A stretch of DNA of 64,000 nucleotides. Origin: Ferrovum sp. PN-J185. GTDB taxonomy: Bacteria > Pseudomonadota > Gammaproteobacteria > Burkholderiales > Ferrovaceae. Every line of letters begins with the position of its first letter. Position 1 is the stretch's first letter. The translations under genes and the position numbers were made by a program. The notes under the pieces were generated by a model. The model saw only the letters and a list, made by a program, of their open reading frames with translations. It did not search any database and was not told the origin of the DNA. Shown in pieces: positions 24,823-35,655 of the stretch. The DNA lies in NCBI RefSeq assembly GCF_001581925.1, contig NZ_LQZA01000001.1:682001-746000 (forward strand), written 5' to 3'.

Positions 24823-26835
24823 GTGATTCAATCTTTCCCCAATAGCCCTTATCGTTTGCACTCTCCATTCAAGCCAGCTGGAGATCAACCTAATGCCATT
24901 AATAAGATTATTGAGGGTATTGAGGATGGGCTCCAATTTCAAACTCTGCTAGGGGTAACTGGGTCTGGTAAAACCTTTACTATGGCAAACGTCATTGCCA
25001 GAACAGGTCGGCCAGCATTTGTTATGGCGCCAAATAAAACGCTTGCAGCTCAATTATATTCAGAATTAAGAGAGTTTTTTCCTGAAAACGCTGTGGAATA
25101 CTTCGTTTCCTATTATGACTATTATCAGCCTGAGGCTTATGTTCCAGCACGTGATTTATACATAGAGAAAGATTCGAGTATTAATGAGCATATTGAGCAG
25201 ATGAGGTTATCAGCCACTAAGTCATTGTTGGAAAGAAAAGATTGTATTATTGTTGCCACAGTATCTGCTATTTATGGTATCGGTGATTTGGGTGATTACC
25301 ATCAAATGATTTTGCATCTTAAAGAAAACGAAAAAATAGATCAAAGAGCTATCATTCAGAAATTGACTTTAATGCAATACACGCGCAATGAATTAGAGTT
25401 TAAACGAGGTATATTTCGCGTTAGAGGAGATGTGATTGATATTTTCCCAGCAGAAAACAGTGAAATGGCTTTGAGAGTCACGCTGTTTGATGATGAGATA
25501 GAATCTCTGATGTTATTTGATCCACTTACGGGCAAAACCACTCAACGATTAGGTCGATTTACTATCTATCCATCTAGTCACTATGTAACTCCACGAGATA
25601 CGGTCTTAAAAGCTATTGAATCAATTAAGCTTGAGTTAACAAGTCGTATGGAAGAGTTTGCACGGGACCATAAACTTGTTGAGTTACAACGCATAGAGCA
25701 ACGTACACGCTATGATTTAGAGCTACTTAATGAAATAGGTTTTTGTAAGGGAATTGAGAATTATTCTCGACATTTCTCAAGGAGAAATCAAGGTGAGGCG
25801 CCTCCTACATTGATTGAATATCTTCCAAAAAATACCCTAATGTTTTTGGATGAATCGCATGTTACGGTTCCTCAAGTTGGAGGGATGTATAAAGGTGACC
25901 GCTCTAGAAAAGAAAATCTCGTTAACTATGGTTTCAGATTACCTTCAGCATTAGATAATCGTCCACTTCGATTTGATGAGTTTGAAAAACTAATGCCACA
26001 AACAGTTTTCATATCTGCAACACCAGCGCGTTATGAGGAAGAGCATGCAGGCCAAATTGTTGAGCAACTGGTGCGTCCAACAGGTCTTATAGACCCAGAA
26101 GTTACTGTTAAACCTGCAACACATCAAGTAGATGATCTACTTTCGGAAATTAAAGAACGAGTTAAGGTGGGTGAGAGAGTACTAGTTACTACGTTAACCA
26201 AAAGGATGGCTGAGGATTTAACAGAATATTTAGAAGAAAATCTTATAAAGGTAAGATATTTACATTCTGATATTGACACGGTTGAACGCGTCGAAATAAT
26301 TCGTGATTTAAGAAAAGGATTATTTGACGTATTAGTTGGAATTAACTTATTGCGTGAGGGACTTGATATCCCTGAGGTATCTTTAGTAACGATACTTGAT
26401 GCAGATAAAGAAGGTTTCCTACGTTCAGAACGCTCGTTAATCCAAACTATTGGTCGTGCTGCCCGGCATATTAATGGTAAAGCCATTTTATATGCCGATA
26501 AAATGACTGATTCCATGAGAAAAGCGATTGATGAAACGAATCGTCGCCGAGAGTTACAGATACTCTTTAACAAAGAGCATGGAATTATCCCCAAAGGGGT
26601 AACGAAAAAGATTAAGGATATTATTGAAGGAATTTATGATCCTGAAGTTGCGGAAACCCTTTATAGTGAAATAAAAGAAAAGCAGCATCTTGAATCATTG
26701 AGTGAAAAAGAATTAAATCAGCGTTTAAAAGAACTGGAAAAGCAAATGTTAAATGCAGCAAAAAATCTTGAATTTGAAAAAGCAGCGCAATTAAGAGATG
26801 AGATTAAATCAATTAAAAATTTTATGTTGTTATAG
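24823..26835 (+). CDS. uvrB: Excinuclease ABC subunit B
   Basis: Nucleotide excision repair helicase-like subunit, 670 residues. Walker A GVTGSGKT is at 44-51, the damage-probing hairpin [12 protein letters not shown] follows, the DESH box lies in the middle, helicase motifs V and VI ([22 protein letters not shown]) come later, and the C-terminal UVR domain that meets UvrC is at about 630-665. It loads at lesions with UvrA and hands over to UvrC. The start is GTG, 10 nt after AAGGA; the next Met is too far downstream. uvrA and uvrC are not in the window. Confidence 0.97.
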   Translation: MIQSFPNSPYRLHSPFKPAGDQPNAINKIIEGIEDGLQFQTLLGVTGSGKTFTMANVIARTGRPAFVMAPNKTLAAQLYSELREFFPENAVEYFVSYYDYYQPEAYVPARDLYIEKDSSINEHIEQMRLSATKSLLERKDCIIVATVSAIYGIGDLGDYHQMILHLKENEKIDQRAIIQKLTLMQYTRNELEFKRGIFRVRGDVIDIFPAENSEMALRVTLFDDEIESLMLFDPLTGKTTQRLGRFTIYPSSHYVTPRDTVLKAIESIKLELTSRMEEFARDHKLVELQRIEQRTRYDLELLNEIGFCKGIENYSRHFSRRNQGEAPPTLIEYLPKNTLMFLDESHVTVPQVGGMYKGDRSRKENLVNYGFRLPSALDNRPLRFDEFEKLMPQTVFISATPARYEEEHAGQIVEQLVRPTGLIDPEVTVKPATHQVDDLLSEIKERVKVGERVLVTTLTKRMAEDLTEYLEENLIKVRYLHSDIDTVERVEIIRDLRKGLFDVLVGINLLREGLDIPEVSLVTILDADKEGFLRSERSLIQTIGRAARHINGKAILYADKMTDSMRKAIDETNRRRELQILFNKEHGIIPKGVTKKIKDIIEGIYDPEVAETLYSEIKEKQHLESLSEKELNQRLKELEKQMLNAAKNLEFEKAAQLRDEIKSIKNFMLL

Positions 26836-26861
26836 TTTATGGCAATATAATAAATAACCGA

Positions 26862-28280
26862 TTAAGTTTTTATTGGTTCATCAGATATTGATAGCAGTTT
26901 TCCTGGATTCATAATATTCATAGGATCAATGGTTTGCTTTATTTTTAGCATTAAATCCATTTCTAATTCACTTTTATATTTCTTAAGCGAATTAATCTTT
27001 AATTGCCCAATCCCATGTTCTGCACTTAAACTGCCGTGATATTGATAGACTAAATCGTAAACTATTTCGTTTACAGTTGAAGTAAGAGATAGAAATTCTT
27101 CATTCATCATATGTCCCGGATTGGTAAAGTTGAAATGTAAATTCCCATCGCCCAAATGGCCAAAGCAAATATTTCCAACACCAGGAATAAGTTGATTTAC
27201 TTTATTAACTGCGTTTATAACAAACTGAGGTATGGAGCTAATGGGTAGACTAATATCATGCTTAATACTGAATCCCTCATTTTTTTCTGCCAACGGAATA
27301 TATTCTCTAATAGACCAAAAATGTTTTTTTTGTTGTTCACTCACTGCTAGAACCACATCATTGATAATTCCTTTTTCAATGCAGTCCATAAAGATTGAAT
27401 GGTTTTCTTGAGGTTCATTAAAGTAATCTAGTTCAACCAGTATTATCCAATTACCCTCTTCGTAGTGTGGTACTACTAATTGAGGAAAATGTTTTTTTAT
27501 AAGCTGCAAACAATTACTAGAAATTATTTCAAATGCACAGATTTGGTCACCAACAGATTTTTTTAAATGAGTAAGTATGCTGACAGTATTTTGGATATTA
27601 TTTGTAGTAACCCAATATATCTCTTTTGTTTTAGGAAGTGGTAATAGTTTTAGAGTAGCAGCAGTAATAATACCTAATGTACCTTCAGCACCAATAAACA
27701 ATTGTTTTAAGTCATAGCCTGTATTGTCTTTTCTAAGTCCAGTAAGTCCATGCCATAATTCACCACTTGGTAAAATGACTTCTAACCCTAACACCAATCC
27801 TCTCATCGTTCCATAACGAATAACGGCAGTTCCGCCCGCATTTGTAGAGATAATTCCACCAATTTGAGCGCTTCCTTCTGATGCCATTGATAATGGAAAT
27901 AAGCGATTGTTGTTGAGCGCTTCCTTAGTCAACTGCTCCAAAATAACACCACTCTCCACGATTATTGTGTTGTTATCTAAGTCTATCTCTCTAATCTGAT
28001 TAAGTTTAGATAAGTTGATAACTACAGAGGGTATTGATGTAATAGGTACAGAGCCACCACACAAACTTGTATTACCCGATTGAGGGACAATTTTAATATG
28101 ATGTTTAATGCAACATTGAACAATCCAAATTACTTCATCTACAGTTTTTGGAAAAACAACAGCTAGAGAGGAACCTTGATAACGACCTCGCCAGTCTTTT
28201 TCAAAACTTTTTTTATCTTCTTCGTTTGTTATTATCTGATAAGAAGATAAGCGACTTTCAATATCTTTAATGAAGTGCAT
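26862..28280 (-). CDS. FAD-binding 2-hydroxyacid dehydrogenase (GlcD / D2HGDH-like)
   Basis: 472-residue flavoprotein of the VAO/PCMH fold. The FAD pyrophosphate loop is seen as PQSGNTSLCGG and STNAGGTAVIRYG. The C-terminal cap carries GHLGDGNLHFN and the end motif SAEHGIGQLK. Such enzymes oxidise D-lactate, glycolate or D-2-hydroxyglutarate and pass electrons to quinone, cytochrome c or ETF. D-2-hydroxyglutarate is plausible since ETF genes occur in this window, but the substrate is not fixed by visible residues. The start overlaps nudC by 14 nt; it ends the long minus-strand operon. Confidence 0.85.
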   Translation of the reverse strand: MHFIKDIESRLSSYQIITNEEDKKSFEKDWRGRYQGSSLAVVFPKTVDEVIWIVQCCIKHHIKIVPQSGNTSLCGGSVPITSIPSVVINLSKLNQIREIDLDNNTIIVESGVILEQLTKEALNNNRLFPLSMASEGSAQIGGIISTNAGGTAVIRYGTMRGLVLGLEVILPSGELWHGLTGLRKDNTGYDLKQLFIGAEGTLGIITAATLKLLPLPKTKEIYWVTTNNIQNTVSILTHLKKSVGDQICAFEIISSNCLQLIKKHFPQLVVPHYEEGNWIILVELDYFNEPQENHSIFMDCIEKGIINDVVLAVSEQQKKHFWSIREYIPLAEKNEGFSIKHDISLPISSIPQFVINAVNKVNQLIPGVGNICFGHLGDGNLHFNFTNPGHMMNEEFLSLTSTVNEIVYDLVYQYHGSLSAEHGIGQLKINSLKKYKSELEMDLMLKIKQTIDPMNIMNPGKLLSISDEPIKT

Positions 28281-29064
28281 GGTAACGAGCTTTAATATTG
28301 GTTACGGTATAGTCTATTAATTTACGTGCCACACTAACTGGATGAGGGAGTAGGGGAAGAGCATCTACATTAAACCATTTAGCATCTTCAATTTCTTCAG
28401 GTTGAGGAATAATGATTCCTGATACGTATCGGCAAGTAAATGCAACCATTAATGAATGAGGGAAAGGCCAAGATTGACTTGTGTAATATTGAATATTATC
28501 AACAGCTACATTTACCTCTTCTTTAATTTCTCGATGTAAAGCCATTTCAAGACTTTCACCTACTTCACAAAATCCTGCGATAGCACTGTACATGCCAGGT
28601 GCAAAATGCGGACTGCGTGCCAGTAAGATTTCGTTATCTCTTACAATTAGTCCCATCACAACAGGTGATATTCTTGGATAAGAACGATAGGAACAGCTTG
28701 GACAAACCTTTGCAAGTTCATGTTCGTGACGCGTATTTTCATTGCCACATTTGGAGCAGTATTGGTGGCTCCTATCCCATTCTACTATTTGTAATGCTCT
28801 TCCTATTAAACTAATAAGTTGTTCATCAAATACGCCAAATAGTGTTCTTAAACCGGTAAATCGGTATCCTGCTTTTGGTATATAGTCATCACTCACTTCA
28901 ATTGCTCTACATAAGACATGATCATAAAATCCCACTTGGTGATCACGTAAGATGATTGATTGAATTGAGTCAACAAATGATCTGTTCGGGAGAGCAGGAG
29001 AAGATTCACTGTTAGTCACTAACAATTGATTTCCCTGAAAAATGAACAATAATTGATTAGCCAT
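28267..29064 (-). CDS. nudC: NAD(+)/NADH pyrophosphatase or decapping hydrolase
   Basis: 265-residue Nudix hydrolase. The zinc ribbon uses C103, C106, C121 and C124; the Nudix box GFCEVGES...REIKEEV spans about 164-184; and the NudC-specific SQSWPFPHS motif is at 196-204. NudC splits NAD(H) to NMN(H) and AMP and in E. coli removes NAD caps from RNA. It begins within the nadE stop (TAATG), so synthesis and breakdown of NAD are encoded side by side. Confidence 0.94.
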   Translation of the reverse strand: MANQLLFIFQGNQLLVTNSESSPALPNRSFVDSIQSIILRDHQVGFYDHVLCRAIEVSDDYIPKAGYRFTGLRTLFGVFDEQLISLIGRALQIVEWDRSHQYCSKCGNENTRHEHELAKVCPSCSYRSYPRISPVVMGLIVRDNEILLARSPHFAPGMYSAIAGFCEVGESLEMALHREIKEEVNVAVDNIQYYTSQSWPFPHSLMVAFTCRYVSGIIIPQPEEIEDAKWFNVDALPLLPHPVSVARKLIDYTVTNIKARYHALH

Positions 29065-31130
29065 TATTTAACTGTATCGGGTATTAAATTAATTTTATCA
29101 AGCCAAAGAGTAGCTTTACTATCGCTTGGTGCACGCCAATCACCACGTGGAGATAATGATCCACCAGAACCGACCTTGGGTGAATTTGCTATACAACTTC
29201 GTTTGTACTGACTTTGTTCAAAAAAACGTTTTATAAATATTGTTAACCAATGTTTAATAGATGCAATATCGTAGGTATGTTTTTCAAATAGAGTTAACTC
29301 AGGCCACTTTCCGCTATTAATGTCATGCCACGCACACCAGGCCATAAATGCGACACGTTCGGGTGAAAAACCAAAACGAGTTAAATAGTACAAGTGGAAA
29401 TCTTGCAACTCATAAGGGCCTATTACTTTTTCTGTAGATTGAATCTGTCCGTTATGTTCTGCAGGAATTAATTCAGGCGAGATCTCTGTCTGAACAATTT
29501 TTTTTAGTGTTAATTTAAGTTTTTCATTATCTGTAGCATGATCTGCCCACCAGTCAACTAAGTGTTGCATTAATGATTTTGGAACACTTGCATTCACATG
29601 ATAGTGAGCCATATGATCACCCACTCCGTAGGTTGCCCAACCTAACGCTAATTCACTTAAATCACTAGTACCCACGACCATTGCCTGTTGCATATTAGCA
29701 AGTCTAAATAAATGATTTGACCGTTCGCCTGCTTGAACGTTTTCAAAGGTAATGTCGAAGACAGGTTGACCTTCTGCAAAGGGGTGTCCAAGATCTTTTA
29801 ACATTTGCATGCAACTTGGTCTAATATCTATAATTTCTCCGCTTACCCCTAGTTGATTAGTGAGTGTATTGAAGAAATCAATTGATTTTTCACGGGTAGC
29901 AAATCCTGTTAAACCGTAGGCTTTAATCGACTTTCTTGATAATTGCAAACGATCTATCGCAGTTACTGCAACCAGTAGAGCGTGGGTAGAATCAAGTCCT
30001 CCTGAAACGCCGATTATTAAATTTGATAATCCTGTAAAGCGTATTCTGGAGATAAGTCCTTGAACCTGTATTTCAAAGACTTCCTGGCAGCGAGTAGATC
30101 TGTCCATTACAGTTTGTGGGACATAAGGAAAACGTAATGGAGGATTAATTAACTCTATTACAGAATCACCATAAAGAGATAGGGCAATATTAATTTTATT
30201 AAAGTTTTCTATTTCAACAGAAAATTGATCTTGGCTTTGAGCAAACGTATTTTGTCGGATTCTTTCTTGAACTAATCGTTGGATATCTATATCACCAGTA
30301 ATCAATTGGGATTCAAGAGCATACCGTTTTGTTTCGTTAACTATTAATCCATAATCACAAATCATACCATGCCCGTCCCAGGCAAGGTCTGTGGTTGACT
30401 CTCCAACACCCGCCGCACTATAGACATATGCACTAAGGCATCTTGCCGCCTGGTTACTAACAAGTTGACGTCGATATTCAGCTTTTCCTACCGATGCATT
30501 AGAGGCAGAGAGATTAGCTATGACTGTTGCCCCTGCAAGAGCTGCAAAGGATGAAGGAGGGATGGGAACCCACAAATCTTCACAAATCTCAATGGCAATT
30601 TTAAGATCGGGAATATTCTTAACAGAAAAAATAATTTTGCTACCAAATGGAATATCTTGATTATTAATAGATAGGTATTCAACGACGTTTGGATCAGCTG
30701 GAGTAAAATACCGTGCCTCATAAAACTCACGATTATTTGGAATATATGTTTTAGGCACTAATCCAAATAATTTTCCTTGAGAAAATATGGCTGCACAATT
30801 AAACAACTTATTATTATTTTTAATTGGTAATCCAACAACTGAGATAATTGGTAAGTCTGCAGTTTCTGCTATAAGTATATTAAGTTGATTTAATGATTCT
30901 TCAATGAGAGATTGTTGATGAAACAGATCATCACAGCTATATCCTGATAAAGATAATTCGGGAAAAACCACCAATCCTACTTTCTGAGATACTGCATTGA
31001 GAATTAATGTCTTTATCTCTTTTGAGTTGGTTTTAGGATCTGCTAGATAGACACGAGGTGTTGCTACGGCTGTTCTAAAAAAACCATGGTGATAGAGATT
31101 AAAGTAGGGTAGTGAGTTGATATCTATCAT
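29064..31130 (-). CDS. nadE: Glutamine-dependent NAD+ synthetase
   Basis: 688-residue two-domain enzyme. The N-terminal nitrilase-type glutaminase (about 1-290; VVFPELSLSGYSCDD and IAIEICEDLWVP with the catalytic Cys) releases ammonia from glutamine. The C-terminal ATP pyrophosphatase domain (GVSGGLDSTHAL near residue 380) amidates deamido-NAD to NAD. Length matches the long form known from Mycobacterium and some proteobacteria. It lies 2 nt after the outer-membrane factor gene and overlaps nudC by one base, so it is part of the RND operon in layout. It completes the pathway begun by nadB, nadA and nadC at 51.5-55 kb, though nadD is not in the window. Confidence 0.95.
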   Translation of the reverse strand: MIDINSLPYFNLYHHGFFRTAVATPRVYLADPKTNSKEIKTLILNAVSQKVGLVVFPELSLSGYSCDDLFHQQSLIEESLNQLNILIAETADLPIISVVGLPIKNNNKLFNCAAIFSQGKLFGLVPKTYIPNNREFYEARYFTPADPNVVEYLSINNQDIPFGSKIIFSVKNIPDLKIAIEICEDLWVPIPPSSFAALAGATVIANLSASNASVGKAEYRRQLVSNQAARCLSAYVYSAAGVGESTTDLAWDGHGMICDYGLIVNETKRYALESQLITGDIDIQRLVQERIRQNTFAQSQDQFSVEIENFNKINIALSLYGDSVIELINPPLRFPYVPQTVMDRSTRCQEVFEIQVQGLISRIRFTGLSNLIIGVSGGLDSTHALLVAVTAIDRLQLSRKSIKAYGLTGFATREKSIDFFNTLTNQLGVSGEIIDIRPSCMQMLKDLGHPFAEGQPVFDITFENVQAGERSNHLFRLANMQQAMVVGTSDLSELALGWATYGVGDHMAHYHVNASVPKSLMQHLVDWWADHATDNEKLKLTLKKIVQTEISPELIPAEHNGQIQSTEKVIGPYELQDFHLYYLTRFGFSPERVAFMAWCAWHDINSGKWPELTLFEKHTYDIASIKHWLTIFIKRFFEQSQYKRSCIANSPKVGSGGSLSPRGDWRAPSDSKATLWLDKINLIPDTVK

Positions 31131-31132
31131 AA

Positions 31133-32569
31133 TTATTTATTTGATAATTCAGGTTCCTGAGATTTATCCCATCCGCCTCCAAGAGCAACTACTAATTGTA
31201 CTCCAGCTACGTATTGTCGACTTTTAATTTGTATGGCGTTGATTTGACTACTAAGTAGTGTTGCTTGAGCAGTGATAACGTTTAAGTAATTCACAGTGCC
31301 TGCTATATATTGACTTCGAGTTAAATCAAGATTTTTTTTAGATAATTCCACAGCCTCATTTTGTACTGAAATCTCTCTTGTCAGTATCGCCGCAGCGCTT
31401 AAATTATCTTCCACGTTTTGAAAGGCGGTTAAGACTACTTGTCTATAATTAGCAACGGCTTGATCATATTGAGCAACGGCCTCACGATAGCCCCCCAGTC
31501 TTTGTCCACCATCAAAAATCGGTAAGCTAACACTTGGGCTAATACCCCATCCATAATTAGATGGTCCAATTAAATTGTTATAGATATTACTCTGATAACC
31601 AATATTACCGGTTAAGTTTACAGTTGGAAAAAAAGCGGCTTTTGCAACACCAATTTTAGCACTAGCAGATGCTGCATTTCTTTCGGCAACTGATACGTCT
31701 GGTCTTCTCTCAATTAATACAGAGGGGACAGTAACAGGTATCTCTAAATTAAAGTCAGTTAAATTTTGCTTTTTAATTTGTAATTCTGAAGGTGCTTTAC
31801 CAATTAATACAGCAATAGCATGTTCCATTTGTGAGCGTTGAACACCTAAATCTATCATTTGCGTTTCGGCAGTTTTTAGTTGAGTTTCTGCTTGAATTAA
31901 GTCTGTTTCCGCTGCTACTCCCTCATCAAACCGATTTTTTGTGAGTTCAATATATTGCTTATAAACTTGTATTGTTTGTTGTAATAAGGCTTCTTGCGTA
32001 TCATCTGCTCTTAATTGGAAGTAGTCAGCTGCAAGTTGACTTTGTAAGCTCAAGCGTGTAGCTGCAACTTGACTGGCAGAAGCTTGCATGGAAGCCACAT
32101 CTGCCTCTATTTGACGCCTAATGCTACCCCATACGTCCAGCTCCCAACTCGCTTGCATATTTAATGAATGATTATCAAAAATATGCCCAGGAAAGAAGCT
32201 AAACGCACCACTGGAATAACGATTTCTAGTTGTTGTTTCATTAAGTGTGAAGCTTGGGAATAATGGCGCTGTATCTGCAGTAACTAGTGCACGAGCTTGT
32301 CTTAACGCTGCAAATTGCTGTGCTAGAGATTGATTGCTTTGTTCTACTTGTGTCTCTAAATCGTTTAATACTGGATCGTGAAATAATTGCCACCAATTAC
32401 TAGGTATATTGTTATCATTCGGTTGCGCTACTTTCCATCCCTTAGGAACTGTAAAACTAGCTGGATTTGATGACGTGGGCTTTACATAATCAGGACCAAC
32501 GGCACAACCAGTTAACATGAAAATGAACAATATGAGTAGAGATGTACTAGCAGTTGTTTTTTTAATCAT
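31133..32569 (-). CDS. RND efflux outer-membrane factor lipoprotein (NodT family)
   Basis: 478-residue TolC-like channel with a lipoprotein signal: the lipobox LTGC ends at C22, then GPDYVKP typical of this family. Two OEP repeats follow, with PxWW (PSNWWQLFHDPVLN), SWELDVWGSIRRQIEAD and VAERNAASASAKIGVAKAAFFP. It overlaps the mdtC-like gene by 4 nt, so it is the channel for the mdtABC-type pump. Confidence 0.93.
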   Translation of the reverse strand: MIKKTTASTSLLILFIFMLTGCAVGPDYVKPTSSNPASFTVPKGWKVAQPNDNNIPSNWWQLFHDPVLNDLETQVEQSNQSLAQQFAALRQARALVTADTAPLFPSFTLNETTTRNRYSSGAFSFFPGHIFDNHSLNMQASWELDVWGSIRRQIEADVASMQASASQVAATRLSLQSQLAADYFQLRADDTQEALLQQTIQVYKQYIELTKNRFDEGVAAETDLIQAETQLKTAETQMIDLGVQRSQMEHAIAVLIGKAPSELQIKKQNLTDFNLEIPVTVPSVLIERRPDVSVAERNAASASAKIGVAKAAFFPTVNLTGNIGYQSNIYNNLIGPSNYGWGISPSVSLPIFDGGQRLGGYREAVAQYDQAVANYRQVVLTAFQNVEDNLSAAAILTREISVQNEAVELSKKNLDLTRSQYIAGTVNYLNVITAQATLLSSQINAIQIKSRQYVAGVQLVVALGGGWDKSQEPELSNK

Positions 32570-35500
32570 GAAGTGACTCTCTTACTTTTAAATAATCTCA
32601 AAAAGCTAAACTGTCTTAATTTGTCTAAATAAATATATACAACAGGAGTTGTATACAAAGTTAATAATTGACTAACTGTTAAACCACCAACGATCGCTAC
32701 TCCCAACGGTCGGCGTATTTCACCTCCATCACCAAAACCAATTGCAAGAGGAACTGCACCTAGCATTGCCGCTAAAGTAGTCATAATGATAGGTCTGAAA
32801 CGCATTTTACATGCTTCGATTATTGCCTCTTGCGCATTTTTTCCGTTTCTCTCTGCTTGTAATGCAAAGTCAATCATTATAATGGCATTCTTTTTAACTA
32901 TACCTATTAATAGAATAACTCCGATTAATCCAATTAAATCAAATTGTAAACCAGTTAATTCAAGACCCAGTAGCGCTCCAACCCCTGCAGAGGGGAGAGT
33001 TGATAAGATAGTAAAGGGATGAATAAAACTTTCATACAAAATACCTAAAACAATATAGACAGTCAGTAATGCTGCAAGTATTAATATTGGCTCATTAGAT
33101 AACGAGCCAATAAATACTTTAGCTGTTCCTTCAAATCCACCACGTACAGTTGCAGGTACGCCAAGTTTTATAAAAGTGTCATTAATTGATAGAGTGGCTT
33201 GACCTAAAGAGACTCCCTTAGGTAAGTTAAAAGTAATGGTTGTAGCAGGTAAATCACCCTGATGAAGAACTGTTAAAGGTGTGTTGGTACGTTTAAATGA
33301 GACAAAAGTTGACAGTGGAATAATTGCTCCATTTTTACTGGCAATATAGGTTTCTTTGAGTATTTCTGGACCATTTAAGTATTGAGGTGCAGCCTCCATA
33401 ATGACCCTATACTGGTTTTGCGGATGGTAAATTGTACTAATAATTCTTTGGCCATAAAGATCATTGAGAGCTTGATCTATTGAGGAGGTGCTCACTCCCA
33501 ATTTTGCTGCTGTATCACGATCTATATCTAGCCATTGCTCTAATCCTTTATCCTCTTGATCTGTGTTCACATCTGCAAGATTTGGAAGTTTAGCCAGCGC
33601 ATTTTTAATTTTAGGTGCCCAAAATCTTAATTCTTGTAGTGAGCTACCTTGTAGAGTGTATTGATACTGCGCGTTACCTGTTCGTCCACCGAATCTGAAA
33701 TCTTGTATGGCCTGTAAATACAACGTAGCACCAGATACTTTGATTAGTTTTTTTCTTAATCTAGCAATGACCTCTTCTGAGCTTGCATGTCTTTCATTAA
33801 GTGGTTTTAATACAATAAAAACATTCGCTGAATTACGAGCTTCTCCACCCGTAAATCCAATAACATTCAAAGCATCAGGATCGGCCTTGCAAATATTGAT
33901 TAATTCAATCATTTTCTCTCGCATGGCTTGAAATGAAATATCCTGATCAGCCTGAACTCTACCGATAATTCGCCCCGTATCTTGTTGTGGAAAAAATCCT
34001 TTTGGTACAACGGCAAACAAATAAAAATTTAATCCAATAACTAAAAATAAGGAAACCAATACCCATCCCTTTCTTTTCATTGCCCAACTCAATGAACGTG
34101 AATAGTATGTACCTAGTAGATCAATTTTTTTTAATATTTGCTTTAATTTACTCTCTTCTTCTGATGCCAAACGTTCTGGTTTCTTCAATATACGGGCGCA
34201 AAGCATTGGTGTTGTTGTAAGAGAGATGATTAATGAAACTAAAATTGCTACCGATAACACAACAGAAAATTCTCTGAACATACGACCAACAAGTCCACCC
34301 ATTAGTAGTAATGGGACAAATACAGCCACAAGAGAAATACTGATAGAGATGACTGTAAAGGTAACTTCTTTTGCTCCTCGCATAGCTGCCTCGATAGGTT
34401 TGAGGCCTTGTTCGATATAGCGAGAAATATTTTCTAAAATAACAATTGCATCATCTACTACAAATCCTGTTGAAATAGTTAATGCCATTAAAGATAAGTT
34501 ATTTAAGCTGTACCCCAATAAAAACATGACTCCAAATGTACCTAGTATAGAGACAGGTACTACCACACTAGGTATAAATGTCGCGTTACCTTCACGCAAG
34601 AACACAAACACAACCATTACAACTAATATAGTCGAAATCAGTAATGAGATTTCAACTTCAAATAAGGAACCTTTAATAGTAGGCGTTCGGTCCATCACTA
34701 CTTTCAAGTTTATAGCGGGTGGAATTGAGGCTGTAATTTGTGGAAGAGACTGTTTAATACGTTCAACAGTTTCAATAATATTGGCGTTAGGTTGCCTACT
34801 TACAATTAAGATAATTGCTCTATGACCATCAGATATACCTAACCTTCGACTGTCTTCTACATCATCTTTTACTTCTGCTACATCGGATAATCGAACCGGA
34901 TTGCCGTTATTATAGCTAATGATTAAATTACGATAATCAGAGGCTGTCATCGCTTGATCATTATTCATAATTTGCCAATGATAGCGATTATTTGAAAAAA
35001 ATCCTTTAGGGCGATTTACATTATTTGCATTAATTACAGAACGGACAGATTCAATACTAATCCCATAACGATTTAAGGACGGAGGGTTAAGTTCAATCCT
35101 TACAGCAGGAAGCGAGCTTCCGCCAATTGTTACTTGACCTACACCATCTATTTGAGAGAGTTTTTGAGCAACAATAGTTGACGCCGCATCGTATACTTCC
35201 CCTGCGGGTAGAGTTTTAGATGTCATGGAAAGTATTAAGATGGGAGCGTCTGCAGCATTAAATTTTCTATATATTGGATTGGTAGGAAGACCTGATGGCA
35301 GATTGACACGGGCTGCATTGATACCAGCCATGACATCCCTAGCAGCACCATTTATGTCTCTATCAAGATCAAATAACATAGAGATATTTGTTGAGCCAGA
35401 TGTACTGCTCGATGTGATTTCAGCCACTCCTGCAATTTGACTTAATGATTTTTCTAATGGCGTGGCAATAGTCGATGCCATTGTATCTGGATTCGCTCCT

Positions 35501-35655
35501 GGTAGAGCGACTTGTACAAAAATTGCGGGAAAATCAACCTGAGGCAATGGGGCAACTGGTAGTAGAACAAATGCAACGATTCCTGCTAAAGCAATAGCTG
35601 CTGTTAGCAACGTTGTTGCTACGGGTCGTAGTATAAATAACTTGGTAATATTCAT
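32566..35655 (-). CDS. mdtC: RND efflux permease, MdtC-like subunit
   Basis: 1029-residue HAE1 pump subunit. It starts with [20 protein letters not shown], has the TM4 acidic pair in [15 protein letters not shown] and the late [24 protein letters not shown] helix with its conserved Lys. MdtB and MdtC form a mixed trimer (two B, one C) in E. coli, exporting bile salts, novobiocin and other drugs. Order and 4-nt overlaps with the B-like gene upstream and the channel gene downstream support a single unit. The B/C labels rest on order and resemblance. Confidence 0.88.
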   Translation of the reverse strand: MNITKLFILRPVATTLLTAAIALAGIVAFVLLPVAPLPQVDFPAIFVQVALPGANPDTMASTIATPLEKSLSQIAGVAEITSSSTSGSTNISMLFDLDRDINGAARDVMAGINAARVNLPSGLPTNPIYRKFNAADAPILILSMTSKTLPAGEVYDAASTIVAQKLSQIDGVGQVTIGGSSLPAVRIELNPPSLNRYGISIESVRSVINANNVNRPKGFFSNNRYHWQIMNNDQAMTASDYRNLIISYNNGNPVRLSDVAEVKDDVEDSRRLGISDGHRAIILIVSRQPNANIIETVERIKQSLPQITASIPPAINLKVVMDRTPTIKGSLFEVEISLLISTILVVMVVFVFLREGNATFIPSVVVPVSILGTFGVMFLLGYSLNNLSLMALTISTGFVVDDAIVILENISRYIEQGLKPIEAAMRGAKEVTFTVISISISLVAVFVPLLLMGGLVGRMFREFSVVLSVAILVSLIISLTTTPMLCARILKKPERLASEEESKLKQILKKIDLLGTYYSRSLSWAMKRKGWVLVSLFLVIGLNFYLFAVVPKGFFPQQDTGRIIGRVQADQDISFQAMREKMIELINICKADPDALNVIGFTGGEARNSANVFIVLKPLNERHASSEEVIARLRKKLIKVSGATLYLQAIQDFRFGGRTGNAQYQYTLQGSSLQELRFWAPKIKNALAKLPNLADVNTDQEDKGLEQWLDIDRDTAAKLGVSTSSIDQALNDLYGQRIISTIYHPQNQYRVIMEAAPQYLNGPEILKETYIASKNGAIIPLSTFVSFKRTNTPLTVLHQGDLPATTITFNLPKGVSLGQATLSINDTFIKLGVPATVRGGFEGTAKVFIGSLSNEPILILAALLTVYIVLGILYESFIHPFTILSTLPSAGVGALLGLELTGLQFDLIGLIGVILLIGIVKKNAIIMIDFALQAERNGKNAQEAIIEACKMRFRPIIMTTLAAMLGAVPLAIGFGDGGEIRRPLGVAIVGGLTVSQLLTLYTTPVVYIYLDKLRQFSFLRLFKSKRVTS

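Noticed and set aside
26124-26594. 156-codon open frame on the minus strand inside uvrB
   Set aside because: It lies wholly antisense to the conserved helicase motifs of uvrB, has low-complexity Ser/Arg-rich composition and no ribosome site; a shadow frame.
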